Assembly (NCBI RefSeq): GCF_002368115.1
Contig: NZ_AP018316.1
Span: 86,890 to 150,889, forward strand
DNA from: Dolichospermum compactum NIES-806
Lineage (GTDB): Bacteria; Cyanobacteriota; Cyanobacteriia; Cyanobacteriales; Nostocaceae
DNA length: 64,000 nt
Direction of reading: 5' to 3'
Shown: positions 46,301-53,415 of the stretch, one piece after another
Layout: every line of letters starts with the position of its first letter
Position numbering within the stretch: the stretch's first letter is position 1
Position numbers and translations under genes: made by a program
Notes under the pieces: generated by a model
Database searches by the model: none
What the model was told of the DNA's origin: nothing
What the model saw: only the letters and a program-made list of their open reading frames with translations

Positions 46301-48000
46301 ATCATTTAGGTCTAGCTTATCAAGCCTTAGATGATGTAGAAAATGCGATTCCATCTTATTTGCAATCTCTTGCCATTAATCGCGGTTCTGCTGCCACTTA
46401 TCAAGCTCTAGGTACATTGTTAGAAGAACAGGAATTAATTGCCGAGGCTGAAAAATATTATCGCTGTGCGCTGTTATTAGCACCTGATAATAGTGAAATA
46501 CGAGAAACTTTCAAAGGTTTTTTACAGGAATATCGTTCTCAACCTGCTAATAAAGTTATTCCCATTTTTCAGGAAAATGCTAACAATTCTGAAGAGCGTA
46601 AATATTTTAAATTCACTGATGCTGATCCTCATGAATGCCCAGTGGAGATTGAGGGTGGAATTAAAGTATGTGTTAAGAATGATATCAACAGCTTGACAAC
46701 TTATGTTTTGCTAGAACAGGGTGATTGGTTTGAGTCAGAAATGGAGTTTATTCGCAAACTGATTACACCAGGGATGGAAATCCTAGATATTGGTGCTAAT
46801 CATGGAGTCTATACCTTAACTATGGCTAAGTTACTCCACGGAGAAGGTAAAATTACGGCTTATGAACCTGCTAGTTCAGTTGTTTCCTTATTGCGAAAAG
46901 GTGTAGAAGCTAATGGTTTCACGAATGTAGAGATAGTTAATGCCGGCTTATCAGATTGTCAGGGTGAAGCAACTTTATTTCTATCAACAAATAGTGAACT
47001 AAATTCTCTACAGCCTGATAATTTATCCCAACAACAAGAAATTATTAAACTGCTGAACTTGGATCAAGAATTAGCCCTGCGTAACTGGCAGAAGATTGAC
47101 TTTATTAAATTAGATGCAGAAGGAGAAGAAGCCAAGATTCTCGCAGGTGGGAAAAGATTCTTTTTTGAGCAATCGCCATTAATTATGTTTGAACTCAAGC
47201 ATGGCAAACATATTAATATGCGACTAATTAAGCTATTTCAAAATCTCGGCTATGAGACTTACTACTTAGTTTCTAGTATCGGTTGTTTATTTCCTTTTGA
47301 TGTAAATCAGCCAGTAGATGACTACCAATTAAACTTGTTTGCTTGTAAGCCAGAGCGATCGCAACAATTAGCTGAACGTGGTTTACTAGTAACACAAGTT
47401 AAAGAAAAGCCTCTACTTCCACAACCATCCCACTGGTTAGAAGCAATAGCAGCTTATAGTTATGCAACTCCTTTCCTAAATCAGTGGCAAGAATACGCAA
47501 CGGTTGCCAATGCTGATAATCAAGTTTATTTAGAAGGGCTAAATTACTTCTTTCTCTCAAAAACAGTCAGCCTTTCCCCAGGAGAAAAGTTTGCCTCCTT
47601 AGAACATTCCTTTGAATGTATTCAGCAAGCTGTTAAGGCTCAACCTTCGTTAACTAGATATTGTAGTTTGGCTAGAGTAGCGGCAGAGTTAGGGAAAAGA
47701 CAAGTTAGTGTGGAAATACTGGAAAAATTAATTACCAATATCAATTCTGGCAGATTAATTAGGGTAGATGAGCCTTTTCTGCCTGTGAGTCAGCAATATG
47801 ATCATCAGATATTTAACAATAATCTGCAAGACTGGTTCTTAGTAAGTGTTGTTGAAACCTGCGAGAATAGACGCGTTTTCTCGTCTTACTTCTCAGCTAA
47901 ACAATCAGTATCTTTACTCAATCAGATTATTCATAAACCCTTCCATAGTCATCAGTCAGAAGGCCGATTACTTCTTGCCAACAAACGAATTGACGGATAA
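43309..48000 (+). CDS. Giant TPR / SPINDLY-type O-glycosyltransferase / FkbM methyltransferase
   Basis: A 1,563-residue multidomain protein. ATG 43309 is chosen over GTG 43297 because GAAGGG lies 4 bases before it. Residues 1-200 weakly resemble a sulfotransferase (SIYLHQDPREILAAVL). TPRs occupy about 275-555. A GT41 O-GlcNAc-transferase-like domain spans about 590-950: RLRIGYISPDFRRHSV, VDLAGHTANNRM, LKCASSDVF with the conserved Lys, and SIPYTGCTTTCEALWMGVPT. Two more TPRs follow, then an FkbM SAM-methyltransferase at about 1140-1330 (ILDIGANHGVYTLTMAK, IDFIKLDAEGEEAKIL), and a C-terminal helical region. It is probably cytoplasmic, modifying protein Ser/Thr or glycans. Immediately follows the exported paralogue array. 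Confidence 0.93.
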   Translation: MIIFCGGTAKDLRSLGYNLCQTLLTQIDKSNIQGTICNTASEIDAYLQLLQPSSPVTLIQYQIPSKLALEKIQHGEAKSIYLHQDPREILAAVLASLEQKFTFEATFINLWQQYQEQWFPDSHQTLLMRRKKLISEPYLEISKLATYLNIEFTESEIDLLLKQCQLPAPATVPQWQEILSSEQCLIIETLLKPLLLQFNDEDELSISQRLEQHLAEIQLEPLLIQIDKIIGQFSQIKPAVREQFYESIDQYLITILAAMGRLNEAAEVCHLLGTALTLQNDLQLAAKSYLRALNMQPQLAKSHYNLGLVYEQEDDWEKAIDHYTHAITINGNYTKAYYRLGLIFKRQKQFTQAIEQFSQVLHLDPKHQGAKFNLALLWQQGEGAEFIQNLLGETDLELLPHLTEEINDTGAILVGERKWEQAKIYFKSVIELDPDCVLAHYNLGCVFQNQKRYPEAISSYCRALKINANHIDSLKNLGYVYYKNGQADLAQECFQKILQLNLNHSETYEILGFIAGEQGKLSECISLLNEALKINPNNPKLHSGFLFNLSSLVSFTPQEILDSAQLWYQQQVVSQWLPTLTTHSNNKTPHRRLRIGYISPDFRRHSVSSFIKPVFQHHDRTQVEIFCYGEVKEPDAITEEIIDICDAWRSTVGLSDLQVAELIQTDRIDIIVDLAGHTANNRMMVLGMKPAPIQTTYLGYFATTGLPTIDYWITDQVLHPHDTEEKTSETIWRLPRCYVGYEPLKNAPEITELPSKKTGIFTFSSFNNLRKLTPETFALWIEILKAVPNSRLVLKCASSDVFSPLITERIQTPFVEQGIDPKRIFLYGGFATDEDHLNLYNQVDLHLDSIPYTGCTTTCEALWMGVPTLTLAGTRKMERMSASILHSVGLDDCIAHSAVEYVQKAIALAQNPDYLQSLRSTMRERMQQSPLLDVKNIASTLEAAYRQMWQIYIEKTTISNSENLPNYASVPVELEPADAINYYQQHIEDHPDDAQGYYHLGLAYQALDDVENAIPSYLQSLAINRGSAATYQALGTLLEEQELIAEAEKYYRCALLLAPDNSEIRETFKGFLQEYRSQPANKVIPIFQENANNSEERKYFKFTDADPHECPVEIEGGIKVCVKNDINSLTTYVLLEQGDWFESEMEFIRKLITPGMEILDIGANHGVYTLTMAKLLHGEGKITAYEPASSVVSLLRKGVEANGFTNVEIVNAGLSDCQGEATLFLSTNSELNSLQPDNLSQQQEIIKLLNLDQELALRNWQKIDFIKLDAEGEEAKILAGGKRFFFEQSPLIMFELKHGKHINMRLIKLFQNLGYETYYLVSSIGCLFPFDVNQPVDDYQLNLFACKPERSQQLAERGLLVTQVKEKPLLPQPSHWLEAIAAYSYATPFLNQWQEYATVANADNQVYLEGLNYFFLSKTVSLSPGEKFASLEHSFECIQQAVKAQPSLTRYCSLARVAAELGKRQVSVEILEKLITNINSGRLIRVDEPFLPVSQQYDHQIFNNNLQDWFLVSVVETCENRRVFSSYFSAKQSVSLLNQIIHKPFHSHQSEGRLLLANKRIDG

Positions 48001-48228
48001 CGATAGGATGAAATTAGTAATGCACCATTATCAAGGATTTGGTGCGTTACGCTGTCGCTAACACACCCTACGTATTTTTAACGTGAATTCGATAGCGTAG
48101 CGTGACGACGTAGGAGTCATTGAACCTCACCCCAACCCCTCTCCGACACAGAGAGGGGCATTTTAACTTCTCATTATACTCAAAACGGCTAGAAGCTGGA
48201 CTTTTTTATCATACAAAGAACAAGTTCA

Positions 48229-48310
48229 AAGCCTCTCCAGTATTAAATATTATTCCTTAACCCTCTCCTAAGAGGAGAGGGTTAAGGAGAGGTGCAAAGG
48301 AGAGGTTTAC
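48229..48310. repeat. AGGAGAGGG-type dispersed repeat
   Basis: CCTCTCCAGTATTAAATATT..CCCTCTCCTAAGAGGAGAGGG matches 17860-17935 closely. Centre CCCTCTCCT-AAG-AGGAGAGGG is palindromic. Confidence 0.8.
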
Positions 48311-48333
48311 CAGAGGGGTTAAAAATTATTATA

Positions 48334-48404
48334 TATTGAGTATATCATAGCCCCCTCATCGCTTGCGGGGAGGGGGTTGGGGGTGGGGTTCTTGTACCTC
48401 ATAA
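48334..48404. mobile_element. Element C, second copy (71 bp)
   Basis: Reverse-orientation copy of the element at 42831-42902, ending TTGTACCTCATAA. Confidence 0.75.
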
Positions 48405-48431
48405 CATAAAATCCACATTACATATTTAGTA

Positions 48432-48489
48432 AGGTGCGTCAGATAGAGGAAATCTGTTTTTTACCAAATAATTGGGTCTGACGCACCCT
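48432..48489. repeat. Inverted repeat GGTGCGTCAGA
   Basis: GGTGCGTCAGA and TCTGACGCACC flank about 36 bases. It is a short MITE-like palindrome ending 55 bases before the GNAT gene. Confidence 0.75.
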
Positions 48490-48543
48490 ACAAGAGATAA
48501 AATCCACATTAGATCAAAACCATGCAAAATAAACTTAAAAAAA

Positions 48544-48978
48544 ATGAATTACCAGGTTGTTAACCAATTAAATGAAACTCAAATTTTTGAACTTGTGGAA
48601 TTATACAAACATGAATTTTGGAGTAAAAACCGAACATATCAAGGTGTTAGCAAAATGTTGGCTGCATCTGATGTTATTATCGCTTTAATAAATGAGGAAA
48701 AAGAACTAATTGCTTTCTGTCGTGTTTTGACTGATTCTGTTTATCGCGGAGTTCTTTATGATGTGATTGTTAAACCTAGTTATAGAAACATGGGATTTGG
48801 TGCTAAATTATTAGATGCAGTCGTTAATCATCCCCAATTAAAAGCAGTAGAAAATCTTGCTCTTTTCTGTTTACCAGAAATGATTCCTTTTTATGAACGG
48901 TGGGGTTTTATATATGATGTAAATGGACTGAAAATAATGCACCGACATGATTCAGTTATGGGAAGAATAGAACCATGA
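48544..48978 (+). CDS. GNAT-family N-acetyltransferase
   Basis: A 144-residue acetyl-CoA-dependent acetyltransferase fold. ATG 48544 (MNYQVVNQLNETQ) is chosen; an upstream in-frame start at 48472 would lie in repeat sequence. The acetyl-CoA loop is VIVKPSYRNMGFGAKLLDAVV near residues 75-95 (variant of R/Q-x-x-G-x-G/A), and the C-terminal PEMIPFYERWGFIYD is the conserved GNAT beta-strand region. Substrate unknown; small-molecule or protein amines are possible. It stands alone between the repeats and rnhA. Confidence 0.9.
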   Translation: MNYQVVNQLNETQIFELVELYKHEFWSKNRTYQGVSKMLAASDVIIALINEEKELIAFCRVLTDSVYRGVLYDVIVKPSYRNMGFGAKLLDAVVNHPQLKAVENLALFCLPEMIPFYERWGFIYDVNGLKIMHRHDSVMGRIEP

Positions 48979-49065
48979 TTATTAACTATGATAGTCTGAA
49001 GACTATTGACTAAAATTTGTCAGTAATGACTTTCTTGATGATATTTACAGTTTGATACTTGCACT

Positions 49066-49974
49066 ATGTCTACTCAACGTCTAATTCAAAGTATATACAC
49101 AGATGGTGCTTGCACAGGCAATCCTGGACCTGGTGGTTGGGGTACAGTTGTCTATTTTAGTGATGGTTCAGTTCACGAAATGGGTGATTCATCCCAGCAC
49201 ACCACTAATAATAAAATGGAAATGCAAGCTGCGATCGCTGCCTTGGAATTTTTTAAATCATCTGGACAAACTCAACCCATTACCCTCTACACAGATAGTA
49301 AATATGTCATTGATTGTGTGACAAAATGGGTGAAAGGCTGGAAAAAGAACGGCTGGAAAAAGTCAGATGGAAATCCCGTCCAAAACCAAGACCTCCTAGA
49401 AATTCTTGATCAACTCAATAACCAAAGGGTACAATGGCAGCACGTCCGGGGACATTCTGGTAATATTGGCAATGAACGCTGTGATGTAATTGCGCGTTCC
49501 TTCGCAAATCACAAAATCCCCCACCTCAAACAGTCATTACCCGATCTTCTTCACGAAACTTTACCTAAAATTGGGGAAATAAGCGTAGTAAAAGTACCTA
49601 ATGATCCGATAAACTCTACAATAACTAATAAAAATACACTAGAAAGCAGTCTGTCTGCACCAGATACCAGCACTATGGAACCATCTACAACACCAACTGC
49701 GACTACAACCAACGAACAACCCACTGAAATCAGGGTTTTACAACTTCGCAACTTGGTGGAAACTTTGCGGATTGCAGATGAAATTGCCGAAAAAGGCTAC
49801 CTAATTACCAGTTCAGAATTAGCAGACTTAATGGGTGTTCACTCTAGCGCCGTTACCAGCCGAGGTGATGAATGGCGTTGGCGAAATTGGATAGTTTCAC
49901 GAGTAAGACGTGAAGGTAATCAAATTCTCTGGGAACTTGAACGTGGTGACAAAGTAGAAACAGAAATAGATTAA
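49066..49974 (+). CDS. rnhA: Ribonuclease HI with C-terminal helix-turn-helix-like extension
   Basis: A 302-residue protein; bacterial RNase HI is about 155. Residues 1-155 are the RNase H domain that cuts RNA in RNA-DNA hybrids: Asp13 in IYTDGACTGNPGPGGWG, Glu in NNKMEMQAAIAAL, YTDSKYVIDCV and HVRGHSGNIGNERCD hold the four acidic catalytic residues. A Ser/Thr-rich linker (about 175-225, TSTMEPSTTPTATTTN) follows. The last 75 residues form a helical module (ITSSELADLMGVHSSAVTSR, then WRWRNWIVSRVRREG) that looks like a winged or helix-turn-helix DNA-binding domain. The fusion probably targets nucleic acid; the module is common in cyanobacterial RnhA as far as I know. Confidence 0.95.
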   Translation: MSTQRLIQSIYTDGACTGNPGPGGWGTVVYFSDGSVHEMGDSSQHTTNNKMEMQAAIAALEFFKSSGQTQPITLYTDSKYVIDCVTKWVKGWKKNGWKKSDGNPVQNQDLLEILDQLNNQRVQWQHVRGHSGNIGNERCDVIARSFANHKIPHLKQSLPDLLHETLPKIGEISVVKVPNDPINSTITNKNTLESSLSAPDTSTMEPSTTPTATTTNEQPTEIRVLQLRNLVETLRIADEIAEKGYLITSSELADLMGVHSSAVTSRGDEWRWRNWIVSRVRREGNQILWELERGDKVETEID

Positions 49975-50053
49975 AATAACTCGTGATTTGTAATTAAGTT
50001 TTGTAACTGAGATATAAAGATTTTTATATCATTGAGTTGCCATTTTCCTAAAC

Positions 50054-50257
50054 CTAGAGAAAGTAGAAATGCAGGGACTTTTCCCTGCTATATTGGCCTA
50101 CCATTTTATAATGTAACAATCTATTGATAGCTTGTGTTTCTTCTTCCTCTAAAGATTCATCTAAAATAGCCGCCATTAAGCCATAACGATCTGATAAAGA
50201 AATATAACCAGTATCAACAGTAACGGCAAGAATTTCGCCAACAGCACCAGGAAGAAG
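50054..50257 (-). pseudogene. Truncated remnant of a conserved small cyanobacterial protein
   Basis: The minus-strand frame reads LLPGAVGEILAVTVDTGY, then ISLSDRYGLMAAILDESLEE and EETQAINRLLHYKMVGQY. A TAG immediately precedes it (50258-50260), and the last dozen codons look non-native. The LSDRYGLMAAILDE motif belongs to a small protein family widespread in cyanobacteria, function unknown. N-terminus missing, so it is a relic, or a very short gene from the internal ATG. Confidence 0.6.
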
Positions 50258-50431
50258 CTAGATTTCTATCATTTACTGAAAATTTAACTCGACAAATTTA
50301 ATATCTCCTAAATTGAAATTTAATTAAGTGATTAACACAGGTATTTGATTGTGAAATTAATCAATGACATTGGTGATAACAGCAACCATAAATTAGTGAC
50401 TTAGATCATAATGAATGCTGCACACCTGTGA

Positions 50432-52306
50432 TTAAGCTCCTAACATTTGTAGATTGTGCAAAGTGGCATAAAATCCTTGTTGTTGTAACAATTCTTCATG
50501 ACTTCCCTGTTCAATTAATTCTCCCCGTTTCAACACAAAAATTCTGTCCACATTGCGAATTGTCGAGAGACGGTGAGCAATAATAATTGAAGTTCGTTGG
50601 ATTAACAACTGATTTAAAGCTTCTTGAACTAAAGCCTCTGTTCCCACATCTAAACTCGCTGTGGCTTCATCTAAAACCAAAATTTGCGGATTACGAATAG
50701 CCGCCCTCGCAAAGGCTAAAAGTTGTTTTTGTCCACTGGAAAGATTAGTTGCTCGTTCTCGTAATTGAGTATCATAACCTTGAGGCAATTGGTTAATAAA
50801 TGTCGCTACGTTGGTTTTTATTGCTGCTTGTTGAATTTCCGCAAAACTGTAATTATCACCCAAAGTAATATTACTTTTCACATCACCAGCAAACAAAAAA
50901 GCCTCTTGCAAAATCACTGTCATATAACGGCGTAGTTCTACCTGGGGAATCTCGCGGATATCCACACCATCAATCAGAATCCGTCCTTGAGTTGGTTCAT
51001 AAAGACGACATAACAGACGAATAATTGAGCTTTTCCCCGCACCTGTTGGACCAACTAAAGCCACCTTTTCTCCAGGGTGAATAGTAAAGTCTAAATTCTT
51101 AATAACGTAATCATCATCTTTATAGGAAAAAGAAACATTTTCAAACTTAATTTCTCCCAAAGCCGGAACGGGTGTAAAATCTTGTGATTCTAATTTCGGA
51201 ACGATATCCTGAATATAGGTAGATGCCAAACCTAAACTAGCTGGTTGAGAATAATCTTTAATTTCGATGGGTTCATCTAAAATATCAACTACTCTTTCAA
51301 TAGCTGTAAACCCAGATTGAATGACGGTAAACTTTTCCGCAAAATTCCGCAATGGTTCAAAAAATTGTTGAGCATATAAAATAAATGCTGATAGAATCCC
51401 AAAAGAGATTTGTTGATTTAATAATAACCAACTACCTAAACATAGTACCCCAGCAATAGCAATTAAACCAACCCATTCTAAGGTTGCAGAAACTGCGGAA
51501 TCATACCAAATGCTAATATCTACTTCCTTAATATAACGTTGGTTAGTAACTCGAAATAACTCGACGTTAAATTTTTCGCGGCGAAATAATTGAACTATAT
51601 TAATACCGACAATATTTTCTTGAAGTTGAGAATTGAGTACAGAAAGTTCTTCTCTGGTTTTATAATTAGCATTCCGATACTGCTGTTGAAAATAAATTAT
51701 TAACCAAGTTACTGGCAAGAGGATGAATATTAACAAAGAAGCAAGTTGCCATTGAATTGAAAACATCAATCCCACAATTACTACCATAGATAGTAAATCA
51801 GAGACAATGCCTACAGCCCCAGTGGAAAAAACATCTCCTAAACTTTCGACATCACTGGTTAGTCTCGTAATCAATTTACCTACAGGTGTGCGATCAAAAA
51901 AGCGAACTGCTAAAGAGGTTACATGAGTAAATAAATCCTCACGAATATCTGCTGTGATTTTTTGCCCTAGTTTTTGCACTAAATAACCTTGTACACCTGT
52001 TAATACTAAGCGGATAGTAGTTGCTATTAGCAACATACCAATGAGAATATTTAAACCTTGCCACAGAGGGATATTTTGGAGAAATTGATATGTACTTGGT
52101 TCTTTGCGAATTAAAGAAATTGCCTGTCCTACTAATAGGGGTTTGATAGCACTAGCAACAGCAATAGGAACAAGCATTAACATGGATACTGCTAATAGTT
52201 TTCCATGACGACGACCATAGGGAACTAAGCGTAAAAATAACCGCCAGTCATTTTCTCGAAGACGGTATTCGGGATTCGATTTAGTTGGAGATGGAGAGAT
52301 GCCCAT
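50432..52306 (-). CDS. ABC exporter, fused permease and ATPase
   Basis: A 624-residue half-transporter. Residues 30-330 hold six transmembrane helices of the ABC type-1 fold (KLITRLTSDVESLGDVF is the conserved coupling region). The ATPase begins at about 385: IKFENVSFSYKD, Walker A GPTGAGKSS near 420, signature LSSGQKQLLAFARA near 525, Walker B ILVLDEATASLD and the His switch IIAHRLSTI. It should work as a dimer exporting lipid, peptide or drug. ATG 52306 is chosen over a GTG three codons upstream. It lies 47 bases downstream of the small hypothetical gene on the same strand, probably the same operon. Confidence 0.95.
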   Translation of the reverse strand: MGISPSPTKSNPEYRLRENDWRLFLRLVPYGRRHGKLLAVSMLMLVPIAVASAIKPLLVGQAISLIRKEPSTYQFLQNIPLWQGLNILIGMLLIATTIRLVLTGVQGYLVQKLGQKITADIREDLFTHVTSLAVRFFDRTPVGKLITRLTSDVESLGDVFSTGAVGIVSDLLSMVVIVGLMFSIQWQLASLLIFILLPVTWLIIYFQQQYRNANYKTREELSVLNSQLQENIVGINIVQLFRREKFNVELFRVTNQRYIKEVDISIWYDSAVSATLEWVGLIAIAGVLCLGSWLLLNQQISFGILSAFILYAQQFFEPLRNFAEKFTVIQSGFTAIERVVDILDEPIEIKDYSQPASLGLASTYIQDIVPKLESQDFTPVPALGEIKFENVSFSYKDDDYVIKNLDFTIHPGEKVALVGPTGAGKSSIIRLLCRLYEPTQGRILIDGVDIREIPQVELRRYMTVILQEAFLFAGDVKSNITLGDNYSFAEIQQAAIKTNVATFINQLPQGYDTQLRERATNLSSGQKQLLAFARAAIRNPQILVLDEATASLDVGTEALVQEALNQLLIQRTSIIIAHRLSTIRNVDRIFVLKRGELIEQGSHEELLQQQGFYATLHNLQMLGA

Positions 52307-52353
52307 AAATAACACTTTAGGAGGAAGATAATGTGAAATTCTGCCCTGGGATA

Positions 52354-52818
52354 CTAATTTTTTTCAGAATTTAAGCCATTGATTTCTTGACATTTTGCCT
52401 GTGCTGCTTGATAAGCTGTCAAATATTCTGGACCACCTAGCATGACATCACCATAATAATCATAGGGGGCTTCACCATAAATAGGTAAAGGATCATCCTC
52501 TGGATAATCTTCTTTGGATTCTTCAATAATGGCTTTGAGCTTTTTGATGCTCAAACTTTGGGCGGGAAAATAATACAGTTCTTGGGGATTTTTTTGTAAA
52601 TGGGGAAGGGTCGGATCTATAATTACATCATTAACTTCAATCCAACTATGTTCTACTGGTTTATAGGGCTGACCTGCAAATACTAAAAAGCCTTGAATAT
52701 ACTTTGCCCCTTCGGTGATTAAAACTGCTTTATAAGCATTATCAAAAGGTTTTTTGGCTTTACTTTTGATGGTTTTGGCAATTTCATTAGATAGGGTTTC
52801 ATCTAATAATTTGCTCAT
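52354..52818 (-). CDS. Conserved-looking hypothetical protein upstream of the ABC exporter
   Basis: A 154-residue soluble protein I do not recognise. The middle, KYIQGFLVFAGQPYKPVEHSW followed by IEVNDVIIDPTLPHL, has a Cys-free His-Asp arrangement reminiscent of transglutaminase-like or NlpC-like folds, but the nucleophile is missing. An acidic Pro-rich segment (YPEDDPLPIYGEAPYDYYGD) follows. No signal peptide. It is 47 bases upstream of the ABC exporter on the same strand; a shared transcript is likely, which could mean a linked role, but nothing in its sequence says so. Confidence 0.75.
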   Translation of the reverse strand: MSKLLDETLSNEIAKTIKSKAKKPFDNAYKAVLITEGAKYIQGFLVFAGQPYKPVEHSWIEVNDVIIDPTLPHLQKNPQELYYFPAQSLSIKKLKAIIEESKEDYPEDDPLPIYGEAPYDYYGDVMLGGPEYLTAYQAAQAKCQEINGLNSEKN

Positions 52819-52919
52819 GGTGTAAATTCTCCTTGAATTATTCTGTCAACTATTAATTTAATATACCCTGTACCTTGGCTCAAGATGCCTGTTGTTTTTT
52901 TGATAATTTTTTTCATATC

Positions 52920-53038
52920 CTGAATGTCTGAACTCGGATTTAGCGGATTAAAGGATTAACAGGATTTTATTATCTTGAGATTTTGTGTATTCTTCATATC
53001 CTGTAAATCCTTAAATCCTGCTTATCCTGATTCTGACC
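52920..53038. repeat. Imperfect 120-bp inverted repeat
   Basis: GTCTGAACTCGGATTTAGCG, then GATTAAAGGATTAACAGGAT, against an approximate complement ATCCTGTAAATCCTTAAATCC through ATTCTGAC. The arms are about 40 bases each. It is a dispersed, non-coding palindrome of a type common in cyanobacteria. Confidence 0.75.
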
Positions 53039-53153
53039 ATTTTCATTGATTCTAAAAATTTAGACAGAAAAATCCTGTGGATTATACACTTGACATAATA
53101 GCATAAAAAGTCAAGAGGTCAAGACCTAGTAAAATCGTTACCTTATTGCTAAC

Positions 53154-53196
53154 ATTCTCAAAATTATTGAGAATGAACTCGGGTTATTCTCAATAA
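53154..53196. promoter_or_regulatory. Cluster of Fur-like half sites upstream of chlI
   Basis: ATTCTCA (53154-53160), then TTATTGAGAAT (53164-53174) and its exact complement ATTCTCAATAA (53186-53196), 11 bases apart. Fur boxes are built from TGAGAAT/ATTCTCA half sites, though usually with 1-base spacing. It may be an operator of chlI or of the minus-strand gene; equally it may be a plain palindrome. Confidence 0.4.
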
Positions 53197-53239
53197 ATAT
53201 AGTCTGGTACCTTTTTTGTAAAAGTCAGATTTAAAAAAC

Positions 53240-53320
53240 TTATAGCAGATTAGAGATTACTGAGGTACAGGATCTAAATTCAAAGCCGGACAACAAGCCA
53301 TTTTTACTCCTGACTTCTGC
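53240..53320. repeat. Dispersed repeat, copy 2 (pair at 9028)
   Basis: Shares GGTACAGGATCTAAATT and the CTCCTGACTTCTGCTGTA end with 9028-9105. It lies in the chlI upstream region. Confidence 0.65.
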
Positions 53321-53415
53321 TGTATAATACTTAGCTTTTAACGAACAACTGACTCACCTCCCCAAAATGTGTCAAAATAAAGAATTGTAATAAAAAATAT
53401 TGTTAAGGTAATTTA

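Larger units (their letters stand above)
48001..48543. other. Repeat-filled intergenic region
   Basis: No gene. It contains, in order, a GTGCGTTACGCTGTCGCTAA-type repeat, an AGAGGGG hairpin (about 48138-48160), a copy of the AGGAGAGGG repeat (48229-48310), element C (48334-48404), and an inverted pair around 48432-48489. Confidence 0.7.
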
